Below the pieces are notes generated by a model that was not told the origin of the DNA, ran no database searches, and saw only the letters and a list, made by a program, of their open reading frames with translations. Source: Burkholderiaceae bacterium (lineage in GTDB: Bacteria; Pseudomonadota; Gammaproteobacteria; Burkholderiales; Burkholderiaceae_C). Taken from it: 26,834 bases of DNA. Location of the stretch: the NCBI GenBank assembly GCA_023268425.1, contig JALRFN010000403.1:1-26834 (forward strand), given 5' to 3'. The translations under genes and the position numbers were made by a program. Positions 1 to 8,359 of this stretch are shown here, piece after piece. Numbering within the stretch: position 1 is the stretch's first letter; the number at the start of each line of letters is the position of its first letter.

Positions 1-1839
1 ATGCGGCAGATGCGCGGCAACCCCAACGTGGTGTTGGCGGGTGAGACCATCCCGCAACTGTTTTGGAACGCGGTCGCCCAACGCGGCCCCAAGACCTGGA
101 TGCGCCAAAAAGACTTTGGCATTTGGCGCGCTTGGTCTTGGGACCAAGTTGCCCAAGAGGTCAGCGCCGTGGGCTACGGCCTGTTGGCCCTGGGCTTGCA
201 GCCCCAAGAGCGCGTCTCGATTTTGTCCAACACCAATGTCGAGTGGGTCTTGAGTGACTTGGGCGTCTTGTGCGCCGGCGGCGTGTGCAACGGCATCTAC
301 CCCACCGACGCGGCTGAGCAGGTGGAGTACCTGTGCCAAGACTCCAGCAGCGTGGTGGTCTTTGTCGAAGACGAAGAGCAGTTGGACAAGGTCTTGGAGG
401 TGCGCGAGCGCTTGCCCCAATTGCGCAAGATCGTGGTCTACGACATGGAGGGCTTGCGCGCCTTGCGTGACGAGCAAGTCATCAGCTTTGAGCAGCTGAA
501 AACCTTGGGACGCGAACACAAACGTCAACACCCCCAACAGTTGCGCGAGCGCAGCGACGCCGTCAAGCCCGAGGACTTGGCGATTTTGATTTACACCTCA
601 GGGACCACGGGCAAACCCAAGGGCGCCATGCACAGCCACGCCGGTTTGGTGTTCACGGCCAGGGGCTACAACACCTTGCTGGCGCAAGACGAGTCAGACG
701 AGAAGATGTGCTTCTTGCCCCTGTGCCACGTGGCCGAGCGCATGGGCGGTGAGTACAACTCGCTGTACTGCGGCTCCAAGCTCAACTTTGTTGAAAACCC
801 CGAAACCGTGCCCGAAAACGTGCGCGAGATCTCACCCACACAGTTTTTGGCCGTGCCGCGCGTGTGGGAGAAGTTTTATTCGGGCATCACCATCGCCATC
901 AAAGAGTCCACCCGCCTACAGCAAGCGCTTTACGCTTGGGCGATTGGGGTGGGCAAGCAAGTCGCCGATTTGGTGCTGGCCGATCAAGTCGTGCCCTGGC
1001 ACTTGAAAGCGCGCTTCGTCTTGGGCCGCTGGCTGGCCCTGGACAACGTGCGCAAGATGATCGGCATCCACCGTGCCAAATTTTTGGTCACCGGCGCTGC
1101 TCCGATTTCGCCCGAGTTGATTCGTTGGTATTTGGCTTTGGGCGTGCCGATGTTTGAAGTCTGGGGCATGACCGAGACCTGTGGCCTGTCCACCAGCAAC
1201 AGCCCCCAAGCCATCAAGCCCGGCTCGATTGGCCCCGCAGCGGGCTACAACGAGGTGCGCGTTGACGACCGGACGGGTGAGTTGATGGTGCGCGGGCGCA
1301 ATGTGTTCATGGGCTACCTGAACCTGCCAGAAAAAACCGCCGAGACGATAGAGCCTGATGGCTGGCTGCACACCGGCGACGTGGGCAGCGTCGATGAACA
1401 AGGGTTTTTCCGCATCACCGACCGCATGAAAGACATCATCATCACGGCTGGTGGCAAAAACGTCACGCCCAGCGAGTGGGAGAACGAACTCAAGTTCAGC
1501 CCCTACGTGACCGATGCCGTGGTCATTGGCGATGCCCGCCCTTACTTGGTGTGCATCGTCATGATCGACCAAGAAAACGTCGAAAAATATGCCCAAGACC
1601 ACGATGTGCCCTTCAGCAACTACGCCAGCTTGACGCGCGCACGCGAGGTCCAAGATTTGATCCAAGCCGAAATTGACCAAACCAACGCGAAGTTTGCCCG
1701 CGTCGAGCAAATCAAGAAATTCTTCTTGCTCGATGTGCAGCTGACCGCCGAGGACGAAGAACTCACGCCGACGATGAAACTCAAACGCAAATTGGTGCAA
1801 ACCAAATACGCTGAAGCCATCGAGGCCATGTACCGTTGA
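1..1839 (+). CDS. Long-chain fatty-acyl-CoA synthetase (AMP-forming)
   Basis: This is an ANL-superfamily ligase that would activate a carboxylic acid to its CoA thioester using ATP, giving AMP and pyrophosphate. The P-loop-like motif YTSGTTGKPKG lies at about residues 198-208. Further on are the adenylation motif FEVWGMTE, the GWLHTGDVG motif, and a C-terminal segment with the ITDRMKDIIITAGGKNV hinge. This pattern is typical of the long-chain acyl-CoA synthetase branch. At 612 residues the length is normal for that branch. The reading frame is open from the first base of the window, so the true start could lie upstream and the N-terminus is uncertain. A binding-protein gene follows after 29 bases on the same strand. 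That suggests the tail of an operon for uptake plus activation of an organic acid, with permease and ATPase genes probably to the left. The substrate cannot be read from sequence. Confidence 0.9.
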   Translation: MRQMRGNPNVVLAGETIPQLFWNAVAQRGPKTWMRQKDFGIWRAWSWDQVAQEVSAVGYGLLALGLQPQERVSILSNTNVEWVLSDLGVLCAGGVCNGIYPTDAAEQVEYLCQDSSSVVVFVEDEEQLDKVLEVRERLPQLRKIVVYDMEGLRALRDEQVISFEQLKTLGREHKRQHPQQLRERSDAVKPEDLAILIYTSGTTGKPKGAMHSHAGLVFTARGYNTLLAQDESDEKMCFLPLCHVAERMGGEYNSLYCGSKLNFVENPETVPENVREISPTQFLAVPRVWEKFYSGITIAIKESTRLQQALYAWAIGVGKQVADLVLADQVVPWHLKARFVLGRWLALDNVRKMIGIHRAKFLVTGAAPISPELIRWYLALGVPMFEVWGMTETCGLSTSNSPQAIKPGSIGPAAGYNEVRVDDRTGELMVRGRNVFMGYLNLPEKTAETIEPDGWLHTGDVGSVDEQGFFRITDRMKDIIITAGGKNVTPSEWENELKFSPYVTDAVVIGDARPYLVCIVMIDQENVEKYAQDHDVPFSNYASLTRAREVQDLIQAEIDQTNAKFARVEQIKKFFLLDVQLTAEDEELTPTMKLKRKLVQTKYAEAIEAMYR

Positions 1840-1868
1840 TCATTCACCCCAACCACTAGGAGACAAAC

Positions 1869-3035
1869 ATGAAGATCAAACAAAGCCTGGTTGCACTCAC
1901 CGCAGGTGCCGCAGCCACCATGGCCTTGGCCACCCAAGGCGTCAGCGACACCACCATCACCTTGGGCTCGCTGCAAGACTTGTCTGGGCCGATTGCGGGC
2001 TTTGGCAAGCAGTTGCGCTTTGGCATGGAAATGCGCGTCAACGAGATCAACGAGCAAGGTGGCATCCATGGCCGCAAGATTGACCTCAAGTTCGAGGACA
2101 TGCAATACGACCCGAAGAAGGCCGTCATTGCCGCACAGAAACTCGTCAACCAAGACAAGGTCTTTGCGATGTTGGGCAACCTGGGCACGGCCGTCAACAT
2201 GGCCGTGATGCCCTTGGAGTTTTCCAAAGGCGTGATCAACTTCTTCCCCGTGACGGCTGCACGCCAAATGTACGAGCCCTTCCACAAGCTCAAGTTTGCC
2301 TACGCCACGCCGTAATACGACCAGATGCGCATCTTCGCGGGCAAACTGGCCAAAGAAAAAGGCGCGCAAAAGGTTTGCACCATGTACCAAGACGATGACT
2401 TCGGTTTGGAGGTCATGAAGGGTGCTGAGGACGGCTTGAAGGACTACGGCATGGAAATGGCCGTGAAGACCAGCTTCAAACGTGGTGCCACCGACTTCTC
2501 GTCGCAAATGCAAAAGATGGCGGCTGAAAAGTGTGACATGGTGATCATGGGCACCATCATCCGCGAGACCATTGGCGGCATTGCCACGGCGCGCCGCTTG
2601 GGCTTTAACCCGGTGTTTTTGGGTTCTTCGGCTTCATACACCGACTTGATCCACAAACTGGGCAAGGGCGCCATGGACGGCTTCTACTCGACCATGAGCA
2701 CCAAGCACCCCTACTTGGATGACGCCTCGCCCAACGTCGCTCGCTGGGCTTTGAAATACAAGACGGCCTTCAACGAAGACCCCACCGTGTTCTCAGCCTA
2801 TGGCTACAACATCGTGGACATTTTTGCGCAAGCCGCAGACCGTGCGGGCAAAAACCTGAACACCGACACCATGGTCAAAGCCTTGGAGTCCACCGTGGTC
2901 GAGCCCGACATGTTTGGCAGCGCCAAAATGACCTTTGGCCCCAAGAAACGCTTGGGTACATCTGAGACCCGCTTGTCGCAGTTGCAAAACCAACGCTGGG
3001 TCGTGGTCGGCGATTACACCAGCCTGAAAAAATAA
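1869..3035 (+). pseudogene. Branched-chain-type ABC substrate-binding protein, interrupted by an in-frame TAA
   Basis: The gene encodes a periplasmic binding protein of the Peripla_BP_6 (LivK-like) family, the ligand receptor of a high-affinity ABC importer. A good ribosome site (TAGGAGA) precedes ATG 1869. The first 20-odd residues form a signal peptide (MKIKQSLVALTAGAAATMAL), followed by the typical TTITLGSLQDLSGPIAGFGK start of the mature domain. The frame runs to codon 149, which is TAA (2313-2315), and continues without any shift as YDQMRIFAGKL to a normal stop at 3033-3035. Codons on both sides form one family-like protein of 388 positions. In relatives I would expect an aromatic residue at codon 149 (PYYDQM-like), so a single TAC or TAT to TAA change explains the break. 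The downstream part lacks a good ribosome site and a signal peptide. It is either a recent nonsense mutation, a read-through case or a base-call error. The family call is secure; the functional state is not. Confidence 0.85.
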
Positions 3036-3074
3036 GCCAGCAACGCGATTGACCTCTGTTTCATCTGTGGACTT

Positions 3075-3106
3075 GGGCCGCTGCGACGCAGCGGCCCTTT
3101 TTTCTT
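3075..3106 (+). terminator. Intrinsic terminator after the binding-protein gene
   Basis: The arms GGGCCGCTGCG (3075-3085) and CGCAGCGGCCC (3087-3097) are exact inverted repeats around one base. This gives a GC-rich stem of about 10 pairs with a tight loop, followed directly by TTTTTTCTT. It lies 39 bases after the stop of the binding-protein gene and closes the leftmost operon. Confidence 0.93.
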
Positions 3107-3125
3107 CTGGCGGTATGCTCACGCC

Positions 3126-3356
3126 ATGCCCCGCATCGAAGTCAAAGTCAAACCACAAGCCCGCGCCAGCAGCCTGACGCCGCCCGCAGATGGCGAGACG
3201 CTTTGGCACGCACAACTCAAATCACCGCCCGTGGACGGCAAGGCCAATGCCGAGTTGATTGCCTTGGTGGCCAAACACTTCGCTTGCCGCAAAGCGGATG
3301 TGTCGATCAAGCTCGGCGGCAGCGGACGGACAAAACTGATCGACGTTGCAGACTGA
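3126..3356 (+). CDS. DUF167 (YggU-like) family protein
   Basis: This is a small 76-residue protein of the DUF167/YggU family, whose biochemical role is not established. Family signs are the N-terminal VKVKPQARAS strand, the conserved LKSPPVDGKANAELIALVAK segment (about residues 31-50), and the closing VSIKLGGSGRTKLIDV stretch, where family members usually show a G-x-x-S/G-R-x-K motif. The length is normal for the family. ATG 3126 follows the terminator of the preceding operon and has only a weak ribosome site. The gene stands alone and converges with the thioesterase gene on the other strand. No regulation is evident. Confidence 0.85.
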   Translation: MPRIEVKVKPQARASSLTPPADGETLWHAQLKSPPVDGKANAELIALVAKHFACRKADVSIKLGGSGRTKLIDVAD

Positions 3357-3410
3357 GGTCAAGGCCAAGCGCGCAGCCTGACCCCTGTCGCTGGGCCAAT
3401 CGGCTCCAGC

Positions 3411-3427
3411 ACAGACGACGCGTCTGT
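3411..3427. terminator. Short hairpin between convergent genes
   Basis: ACAGACG and CGTCTGT form a perfect 7-bp stem with an ACG loop, in the 70-base gap between the DUF167 gene and the convergent thioesterase. It touches the thioesterase stop codon. There is no clear U-tract, so a terminator role is a guess from position. Confidence 0.3.
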
Positions 3428-3909
3428 CAAGACATGATGTAAGCGCCGCTGCCCGTGGCCATGAGCTTGCCATCGGCACCGCGAAACTCCATGCGGGTGG
3501 AGCCGACCCGCGAGCCCAGGCGCAAGACGTCGGCGCTGAGCTCAAAGTGCGCGCCCACGCCGGGGCGCAGATAGTCGATGCGCAAATCGATGGTGCCCAG
3601 CTTCATGAAGCGTTTCATGCGCTGCTCCACCGGCTCGTCCAGGTGCCGTGCGCCCACCGCCGCCATGATGGCGATACCGCCCAAAGCGTCCAAGCACGCG
3701 CTGATGACACCGCCGTGGATGCGCTGGTGCAAGTAATGCCCAATCAGGTCTTCGCGCATGGGCAAGCGGGCGGTGACGCGATCGGGCTTGATTTCAGCCA
3801 GTTTGATGCCCAGCACTTTGTTGAAGGTGATTTTTTCCTCAAAGAGGTCGGTGACTTCGCGGATGAAGGGCAAGTCGAGTTCGGTCGGTATGGCAGTGGT
3901 TTTGATCAT
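3427..3909 (-). CDS. PaaI-like hotdog-fold thioesterase
   Basis: This 160-residue single-hotdog protein would hydrolyse acyl-CoA thioesters in the cytoplasm. The family signature is HQRIHGGVISACLDALGG, with the HGG motif that starts the central hotdog helix, followed by LRIDYLRPGVGAHFELSADV and ADGKLMATGSGAYI, the usual C-terminal strands. It is the last gene of the carboxylase operon, so it may release CoA from an intermediate or a dead-end ester. Start choice: ATG 3909 gives a protein beginning MIKTTAIPTEL. A TTG at 3966, overlapping the stop of the upstream dehydrogenase as TTGA, would add 19 low-complexity residues and would couple translation tightly. Neither start has a strong ribosome site. 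Substrate unknown. Confidence 0.83.
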   Translation of the reverse strand: MIKTTAIPTELDLPFIREVTDLFEEKITFNKVLGIKLAEIKPDRVTARLPMREDLIGHYLHQRIHGGVISACLDALGGIAIMAAVGARHLDEPVEQRMKRFMKLGTIDLRIDYLRPGVGAHFELSADVLRLGSRVGSTRMEFRGADGKLMATGSGAYIMS

Positions 3910-3962
3910 GAGCGCATCAGGTGAAAGCCCACCCAGCCCAGGGGCTGAGGTGGGAGGGCCGC

Positions 3963-5117
3963 TCAAAGCCAGCCCATTTGTTTAGCCGCCAATTCTTTCA
4001 TGATTTCCTCGGTGCCACCGCCAATCGCGTTGACTTTGACTTCTCGGTAAATGCGCTCGCTCTTGGTGCCGCGCATGAAGCCCATGCCGCCCAAAGTTTG
4101 CACCGCCGCGTCGGCACAAAAGGCCATGGTGGTGGTCGCCTGGTTTTTCAGCAAACACACCTGCGCCACCCACTCTGGCGTTTCTTGGCCGGTGGTGTCG
4201 ATGTGCTGCGCCAGTGCGGCCAACCAATGCTCGGTGGCCTGGATGCGCATTTGCATGTCGGCCAACTTGTGGCGCACGACCTGGTGTTGCATCAAGCGCA
4301 TGCCGAAGGTCTCGCGTTGACGCGCCCAATCCAAGGCTTCGTCCAAGGCGCATTGCGCCGCGCCCAGGCAGCCTGCGGCCAGCACCAAGCGCTCGCCGTT
4401 GAAATTGGCCATGATCTGGCGAAAGCCTTGGTCTTCTTGACCGAGCAAGTAGCGCGCCGGCACCCGCACGCCATCAAAGCGCAGGTGCGCGGTGTCTGAG
4501 GCATGCCAGCCCATTTTCTCCAGCTTGCTGCGCGACAGGCCCGCCACGTCGCCGGGCACGGCGATCAGCGAGACGCCGCGCGCGCCTTTTTCGCCAGTGC
4601 GCACGGCCACCGTGAACCAATCGGCGCGCATGCCGGAGGTGATGAAGACTTTCTCGCCATCGATGACGAAGTCACCGCCGTCGCGGCGCGCCGTGGTGCG
4701 CAAGTTCGCCACGTCGGAACCGCCCGAGGGCTCGGTGATGCACAAGGCCGCGATGCGCTCACCGCGCAAGCAAGGCGGGATGATTTCCTGCGCCACCGCG
4801 TCGCTGGCGAGTTTTTGCACCAGCGGCAAGGCGATGTTCAGCGAAAACAAACTCGCCAGCACGCCACCCGCGCCACTCACCCGCGCCAACACTTGGTTGA
4901 CCGCCAAACGATCAGTCCAAGACGCCGGGATGCCGCCCACGCGCTCTTCGTAGCCCATGGCCAACAAACCCAGGGCGGCGGCTTGGGCATAGAGCTCGCG
5001 TGGAAAGCCCCGCGCCTCGTCCCAAGCATCGGCGTTGGGGGCGAGGACCTCGCGGGCAAAGCGCTCGACGGTGTTGAGCAAATCAGCATCGGCAGGCAGT
5101 TGGGTCAATTGGCTCAT
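3963..5117 (-). CDS. Acyl-CoA dehydrogenase (isovaleryl-CoA dehydrogenase-type catalytic site)
   Basis: This FAD-dependent enzyme of 384 residues oxidises an acyl-CoA to the 2,3-enoyl-CoA and would pass electrons to ETF. N-terminal, beta-barrel and C-terminal helical domains are all present: CITEPSGGSDVANLRTTA at about residues 126-143, KVFITSG at 156-162, and the flavin-contact segment QTLGGMGFMRGTKSERIYREV near the end. The catalytic glutamate of MCAD-type enzymes, in an IYEGT motif, is replaced here by glycine (IGGGTEE, 365-371). A glutamate sits instead at residue 242 in NGERLVLAAG. That is the arrangement known from isovaleryl-CoA and long-chain acyl-CoA dehydrogenases. A GGAG ribosome site precedes ATG 5117, and the stop of the biotin carboxylase gene is only 5 bases upstream, so the two are co-transcribed. 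Confidence 0.92.
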   Translation of the reverse strand: MSQLTQLPADADLLNTVERFAREVLAPNADAWDEARGFPRELYAQAAALGLLAMGYEERVGGIPASWTDRLAVNQVLARVSGAGGVLASLFSLNIALPLVQKLASDAVAQEIIPPCLRGERIAALCITEPSGGSDVANLRTTARRDGGDFVIDGEKVFITSGMRADWFTVAVRTGEKGARGVSLIAVPGDVAGLSRSKLEKMGWHASDTAHLRFDGVRVPARYLLGQEDQGFRQIMANFNGERLVLAAGCLGAAQCALDEALDWARQRETFGMRLMQHQVVRHKLADMQMRIQATEHWLAALAQHIDTTGQETPEWVAQVCLLKNQATTTMAFCADAAVQTLGGMGFMRGTKSERIYREVKVNAIGGGTEEIMKELAAKQMGWL

Positions 5118-5122
5118 GGTCT

Positions 5123-7156
5123 TTACTCCGTGGTCGCGGCTTCACGCGCTTGCATTTGCACCAAGACTTGGCCAGGGCTCACCTGTTGACCTTCGCTCAC
5201 CGCCACTTGGCCGACCACACCGTCGGCGCTGGCATAAACGCTGTGCTCCAGCTTCATGGACTCGATCACCAACAAGGTGTCTTTGGCCTTGACCGCATCA
5301 CCCGGCTTCACCAGACAACGCAAGACCTTGCCGTTGCAGGGCGCGCGCGTCACGCCATCGCCGCCGCGCGAGGCGCCGCTGGCCTGTGAGACCATGGCTT
5401 GGTCGTGCAAGCTGCACTCCACCCCCGCGTAGGGGCCGCTCATGAACTGCGCGTGCCAAGCCCCGTCGTCACCACGCGCCCAACGCAATTCGCCTTCGTG
5501 CGAGAGGCCATCACCCGCGGTGGTCCAGCGGGCGCGCAACTGCCCACGGCGGCCTTCAGCGTGGCTGGCGCGCAGCGACACGGAGAAACTGTGGCCGTCC
5601 ACCACCACGTGGTGTTGTGCTGGCCCGGTCATCTGCCACTGCCCTTGCAGACGTTGCTCGCCGTGCAACCACGTCAAGGGACGCGCATAGGGCAAGCCCA
5701 TGCGGTGCCCCTGTGAACGGCCCTGCACGTCCACCAGCAAGGCCGCCATCACCCGCGCTGCCTCGCTTTGTCTTTGGGTATCGGCGAGCAGGTCTTGGGC
5801 ATGGGCTTGCAGCCAAGCGATGTTGATGTCGGCGGCACGCACGTCGGGCTGCGCCAAGATCCGCGTCAAAACCGCGCGGTTGGTCGGCAAGCCCAAAACC
5901 GCCGTCTGGCTCAAGGCTTGCTCCAAGTGACGCATGGCCTCGGCGCGGTCTGCGCCGATGCCGATCCATTTGCCAATCATGGAATCAAAGTACGGGCTGA
6001 CCACCCCACCCAGGTCCATGGCGTGCTCCAAGCGCAAGCCGGCGTGCAGCGCGGGCGTCACCACATCGGCCAGCGTGCCGGTACGCGGCAAAAAGGCATC
6101 GTCCTCGGCACACAGGCGTGCCTCGATGGCGTGGCCAGACCAGCGCACCTGGTCTTGGCTCAAGGGCAGCGGTTCACCCTGCGCGACCTTCAACTGCCAG
6201 GCCACCAAGTCAATGCCCGTGATGGCCTCGGTGACCGGGTGTTCCACCTGCAGGCGGGTGTTCATTTCCATGAAATAAAACGCGGCATCGCCACCGTCGC
6301 CGGGGATGTCGGCCAAAAACTCCACGGTGCCCACGCCCACATAGCCTGCGGCCTGGGCCAAGCGCACCGCCGCTTCGCCCATGCGTGTACGCAAAGCCGC
6401 ATCGACCACCGGGCTGGGCGCTTCTTCAAACACCTTTTGGTGGCGCCGCTGCAAGGAGCACTCGCGTTCACCCAGGTGAATGGCGTGGCCATGCGCGTCG
6501 GCCACCACTTGCAACTCGATGTGGCGCGGGTTCAGCAGCGCCCGCTCCAGCAAGACATCGGCACAGCCAAACGCCGTCGAAGCTTCGGAGCGCGCCGAGG
6601 CCAAGGCCGCGGCCCACTCACTGGGTTCGCGCACCAAACGCATGCCACGTCCACCACCACCGGCCACGGCCTTGATCATGATGGGATAGCCCATGGCCTG
6701 TGCGGCGGCTTGCAACGTCTCGTCCGCCTGGTCATCGTCAGAGTAGCCGGGCAAGCACGGCACCGCGTTCGCCATCGCCAAGCGCTTGGCTTGGGCTTTG
6801 CCACCCAGCGCGCGCATGGCCTCGGGCGGTGGCCCCACCCAGATCAAACCGGCATCCAAAACGGCTTGCGCAAAGGCGTCGCGCTCGCTCAAAAAGCCGT
6901 AGCCTGGGTGCACCGCGTCGGCACCTGCGCGCAGTGCTGCAGCGACCACCCCCGCCACGTCCAAATAGGCGGCGGTTGGTGTCGACCCATGCAATTGAAC
7001 CGCTGCATCGGCCATGCGCACGTGTGCCGCGTCTTCTTCACCCTCGGTGTAGGCGGCAACGGTGCGCATGCCCATGGCTTGTGCGGTGCGTTGAATGCGA
7101 CAGGCGATTTCGCCTCGGTTGGCGATGAACAAACACCGAATGGGGCGCGCCGCCAT
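5123..7156 (-). CDS. Acyl-CoA carboxylase alpha subunit (biotin carboxylase plus biotin carrier)
   Basis: This 677-residue subunit carboxylates its own biotin with bicarbonate and ATP and works with the carboxyltransferase encoded two genes upstream. In order: an N-terminal biotin carboxylase domain (CLFIANRGEIACRI), an ATP-grasp glycine loop (AGGGGRGMRLV), the ERECSLQRRHQKVFEEAPSP segment, the EMNTRLQVEHPVTEAITG catalytic stretch, a linker region, and a C-terminal biotinyl domain with ESMKLEHS, whose lysine at residue 635 would carry biotin. The family more often has AMKM; ESMK is a known variant. Size and layout match 3-methylcrotonyl-CoA and geranyl-CoA carboxylase alpha subunits. ATG 7156 lies one base past the stop of the preceding dehydrogenase, with a GGGAG site inside that gene. 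The acyl-CoA substrate cannot be fixed from sequence alone. Confidence 0.92.
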   Translation of the reverse strand: MAARPIRCLFIANRGEIACRIQRTAQAMGMRTVAAYTEGEEDAAHVRMADAAVQLHGSTPTAAYLDVAGVVAAALRAGADAVHPGYGFLSERDAFAQAVLDAGLIWVGPPPEAMRALGGKAQAKRLAMANAVPCLPGYSDDDQADETLQAAAQAMGYPIMIKAVAGGGGRGMRLVREPSEWAAALASARSEASTAFGCADVLLERALLNPRHIELQVVADAHGHAIHLGERECSLQRRHQKVFEEAPSPVVDAALRTRMGEAAVRLAQAAGYVGVGTVEFLADIPGDGGDAAFYFMEMNTRLQVEHPVTEAITGIDLVAWQLKVAQGEPLPLSQDQVRWSGHAIEARLCAEDDAFLPRTGTLADVVTPALHAGLRLEHAMDLGGVVSPYFDSMIGKWIGIGADRAEAMRHLEQALSQTAVLGLPTNRAVLTRILAQPDVRAADINIAWLQAHAQDLLADTQRQSEAARVMAALLVDVQGRSQGHRMGLPYARPLTWLHGEQRLQGQWQMTGPAQHHVVVDGHSFSVSLRASHAEGRRGQLRARWTTAGDGLSHEGELRWARGDDGAWHAQFMSGPYAGVECSLHDQAMVSQASGASRGGDGVTRAPCNGKVLRCLVKPGDAVKAKDTLLVIESMKLEHSVYASADGVVGQVAVSEGQQVSPGQVLVQMQAREAATTE

Positions 7157-7157
7157 C

Positions 7158-8330
7158 TCAACGCTCCCGACGCTTGGCAATGCCCATGAGCTTGGCCAAG
7201 ATGCCCATCATGACCTCGTCAGCACCGCCGCCGATGCTGGCCAGTCGACCATCGCGGTAGTGGCGCGCAACCTTGTTTTCCAGGGTGAAGCCCATGCCAC
7301 CCCAAAACTGCAAGCAGGTGTCGGGCACGATGCGGCTCAGCCGCCCGGCTTTGAGCTTGGCCATGGACGCCAGTTCCAAGACGTCGTCACCGTTGAGGTA
7401 CATCTCACAGGCGCGGTAGGTCAAGGCGCGCAGGGATTCGATCTCGGTCTTCATCTCGACCAGTTTGAATTGCACCCACTGCTGATCGGCCAGGGTCTCG
7501 TTGTACATCTTGCGCTCTTTGGCCCACTCGATCGTCCAATCGACCGTGTTGGTCAGCGTTTGCAAGGCGCTGGCCGCCGCCCACAAGCGCTCCTCTTGGA
7601 ACTGCTGCATTTGGTAGATGAAGCCTTGGCCCTCGTGACCAATCAGGTTGCGCTGTGGCACGCGCACCTCGTCGAAATACAGCAACCCCGTGTCGGACGA
7701 GTGCATGCCGATCTTGCGGATTTTTTTGCCGATCTCGATGCCTTTGCGCAGCTTTCCGTTTTCGCGCATGGGCACCACAATCAAGCTCTTGTTTTTGTGC
7801 ACCGGGCCTTCGCCCGTGTTGACCAACATGCACATCCAATCGGCCTGCAAGCTGTTGGTGATCCACATTTTTTGGCCAGTGATCACATAGTCGTCACCGT
7901 CTTTGCGCGCGTAGGACTTGATGCCCGCCACGTCGCTGCCCGCCGCCGGTTCGCTGACCCCAATGCAGGCCACCATGTCGCCGGCAATCGCAGGGGCAAG
8001 GTATTCGGCGCGCAATTCGTCAGAGCCGTACAGCGCCAAGGCGGGCGTGGCCATGTCCGTTTGCACCCCAATGGCCATGGGCACACCACCGCAGTGGATG
8101 TGGCCCAAGGTCTCGGCCATGGCGCAGCTGTAGCTGTAGTCCAATCCCGCGCCGCCAAAGGCCTCGGGCTTGGTCAGGCCCAGCAAGCCCAACTTGCCCA
8201 AGCCCTTGAAGACCTCGTGGGCGGGGAAGATTTCGGCGTCTTCCCACTCGTCCACGTGGGGGTTGATGTGTTCGTCGATGTAGCGCTTGAGCGTGGCCTG
8301 CATTTCCAGGTGCTCGTGGGTGTACAACAT
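7158..8330 (-). CDS. Acyl-CoA dehydrogenase, AtuD/citronellyl-CoA dehydrogenase-like
   Basis: A 390-residue FAD acyl-CoA dehydrogenase. Features: HIHCGGVPMAIGVQTDMATP (about 77-96), VSEPAAGSDVAGIKSYARKD (125-144), KMWITNS (154-160), and DTCLQFWGGMGFTLENKVAR near the C-terminus. The MCAD-type glutamate is replaced by glycine (SIGGGADEV). A glutamate at residue 247 (QEERLW) sits where isovaleryl-CoA-type enzymes keep theirs. The CGGVPMAIGVQTDMATPAL block resembles, as I recall the family, citronellyl-CoA dehydrogenase (AtuD) of the acyclic terpene pathway; I could not align it. Start: ATG 8330 has AAGGAGA 8 bases upstream. Upstream extension of the frame to 8432 has no such support. It sits between the two carboxylase subunit genes, so its product is the likely precursor of the carboxylation substrate. 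Confidence 0.88.
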   Translation of the reverse strand: MLYTHEHLEMQATLKRYIDEHINPHVDEWEDAEIFPAHEVFKGLGKLGLLGLTKPEAFGGAGLDYSYSCAMAETLGHIHCGGVPMAIGVQTDMATPALALYGSDELRAEYLAPAIAGDMVACIGVSEPAAGSDVAGIKSYARKDGDDYVITGQKMWITNSLQADWMCMLVNTGEGPVHKNKSLIVVPMRENGKLRKGIEIGKKIRKIGMHSSDTGLLYFDEVRVPQRNLIGHEGQGFIYQMQQFQEERLWAAASALQTLTNTVDWTIEWAKERKMYNETLADQQWVQFKLVEMKTEIESLRALTYRACEMYLNGDDVLELASMAKLKAGRLSRIVPDTCLQFWGGMGFTLENKVARHYRDGRLASIGGGADEVMMGILAKLMGIAKRRER

Positions 8331-8359
8331 GCGGGTCTCCTTGTTTCCTTGGTCAGTGT

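Noticed and set aside
2325..3035. Second half of the binding protein as a separate gene starting at ATG 2325
   Set aside because: It is in the same frame as the first half, lacks a signal peptide and a good ribosome site, and completes the family fold. One interrupted gene is simpler.
3910..3966. TTG start for the thioesterase overlapping the dehydrogenase stop
   Set aside because: The added 19 residues are low-complexity and unlike a hotdog N-terminus. ATG 3909 is preferred, though the start stays open.
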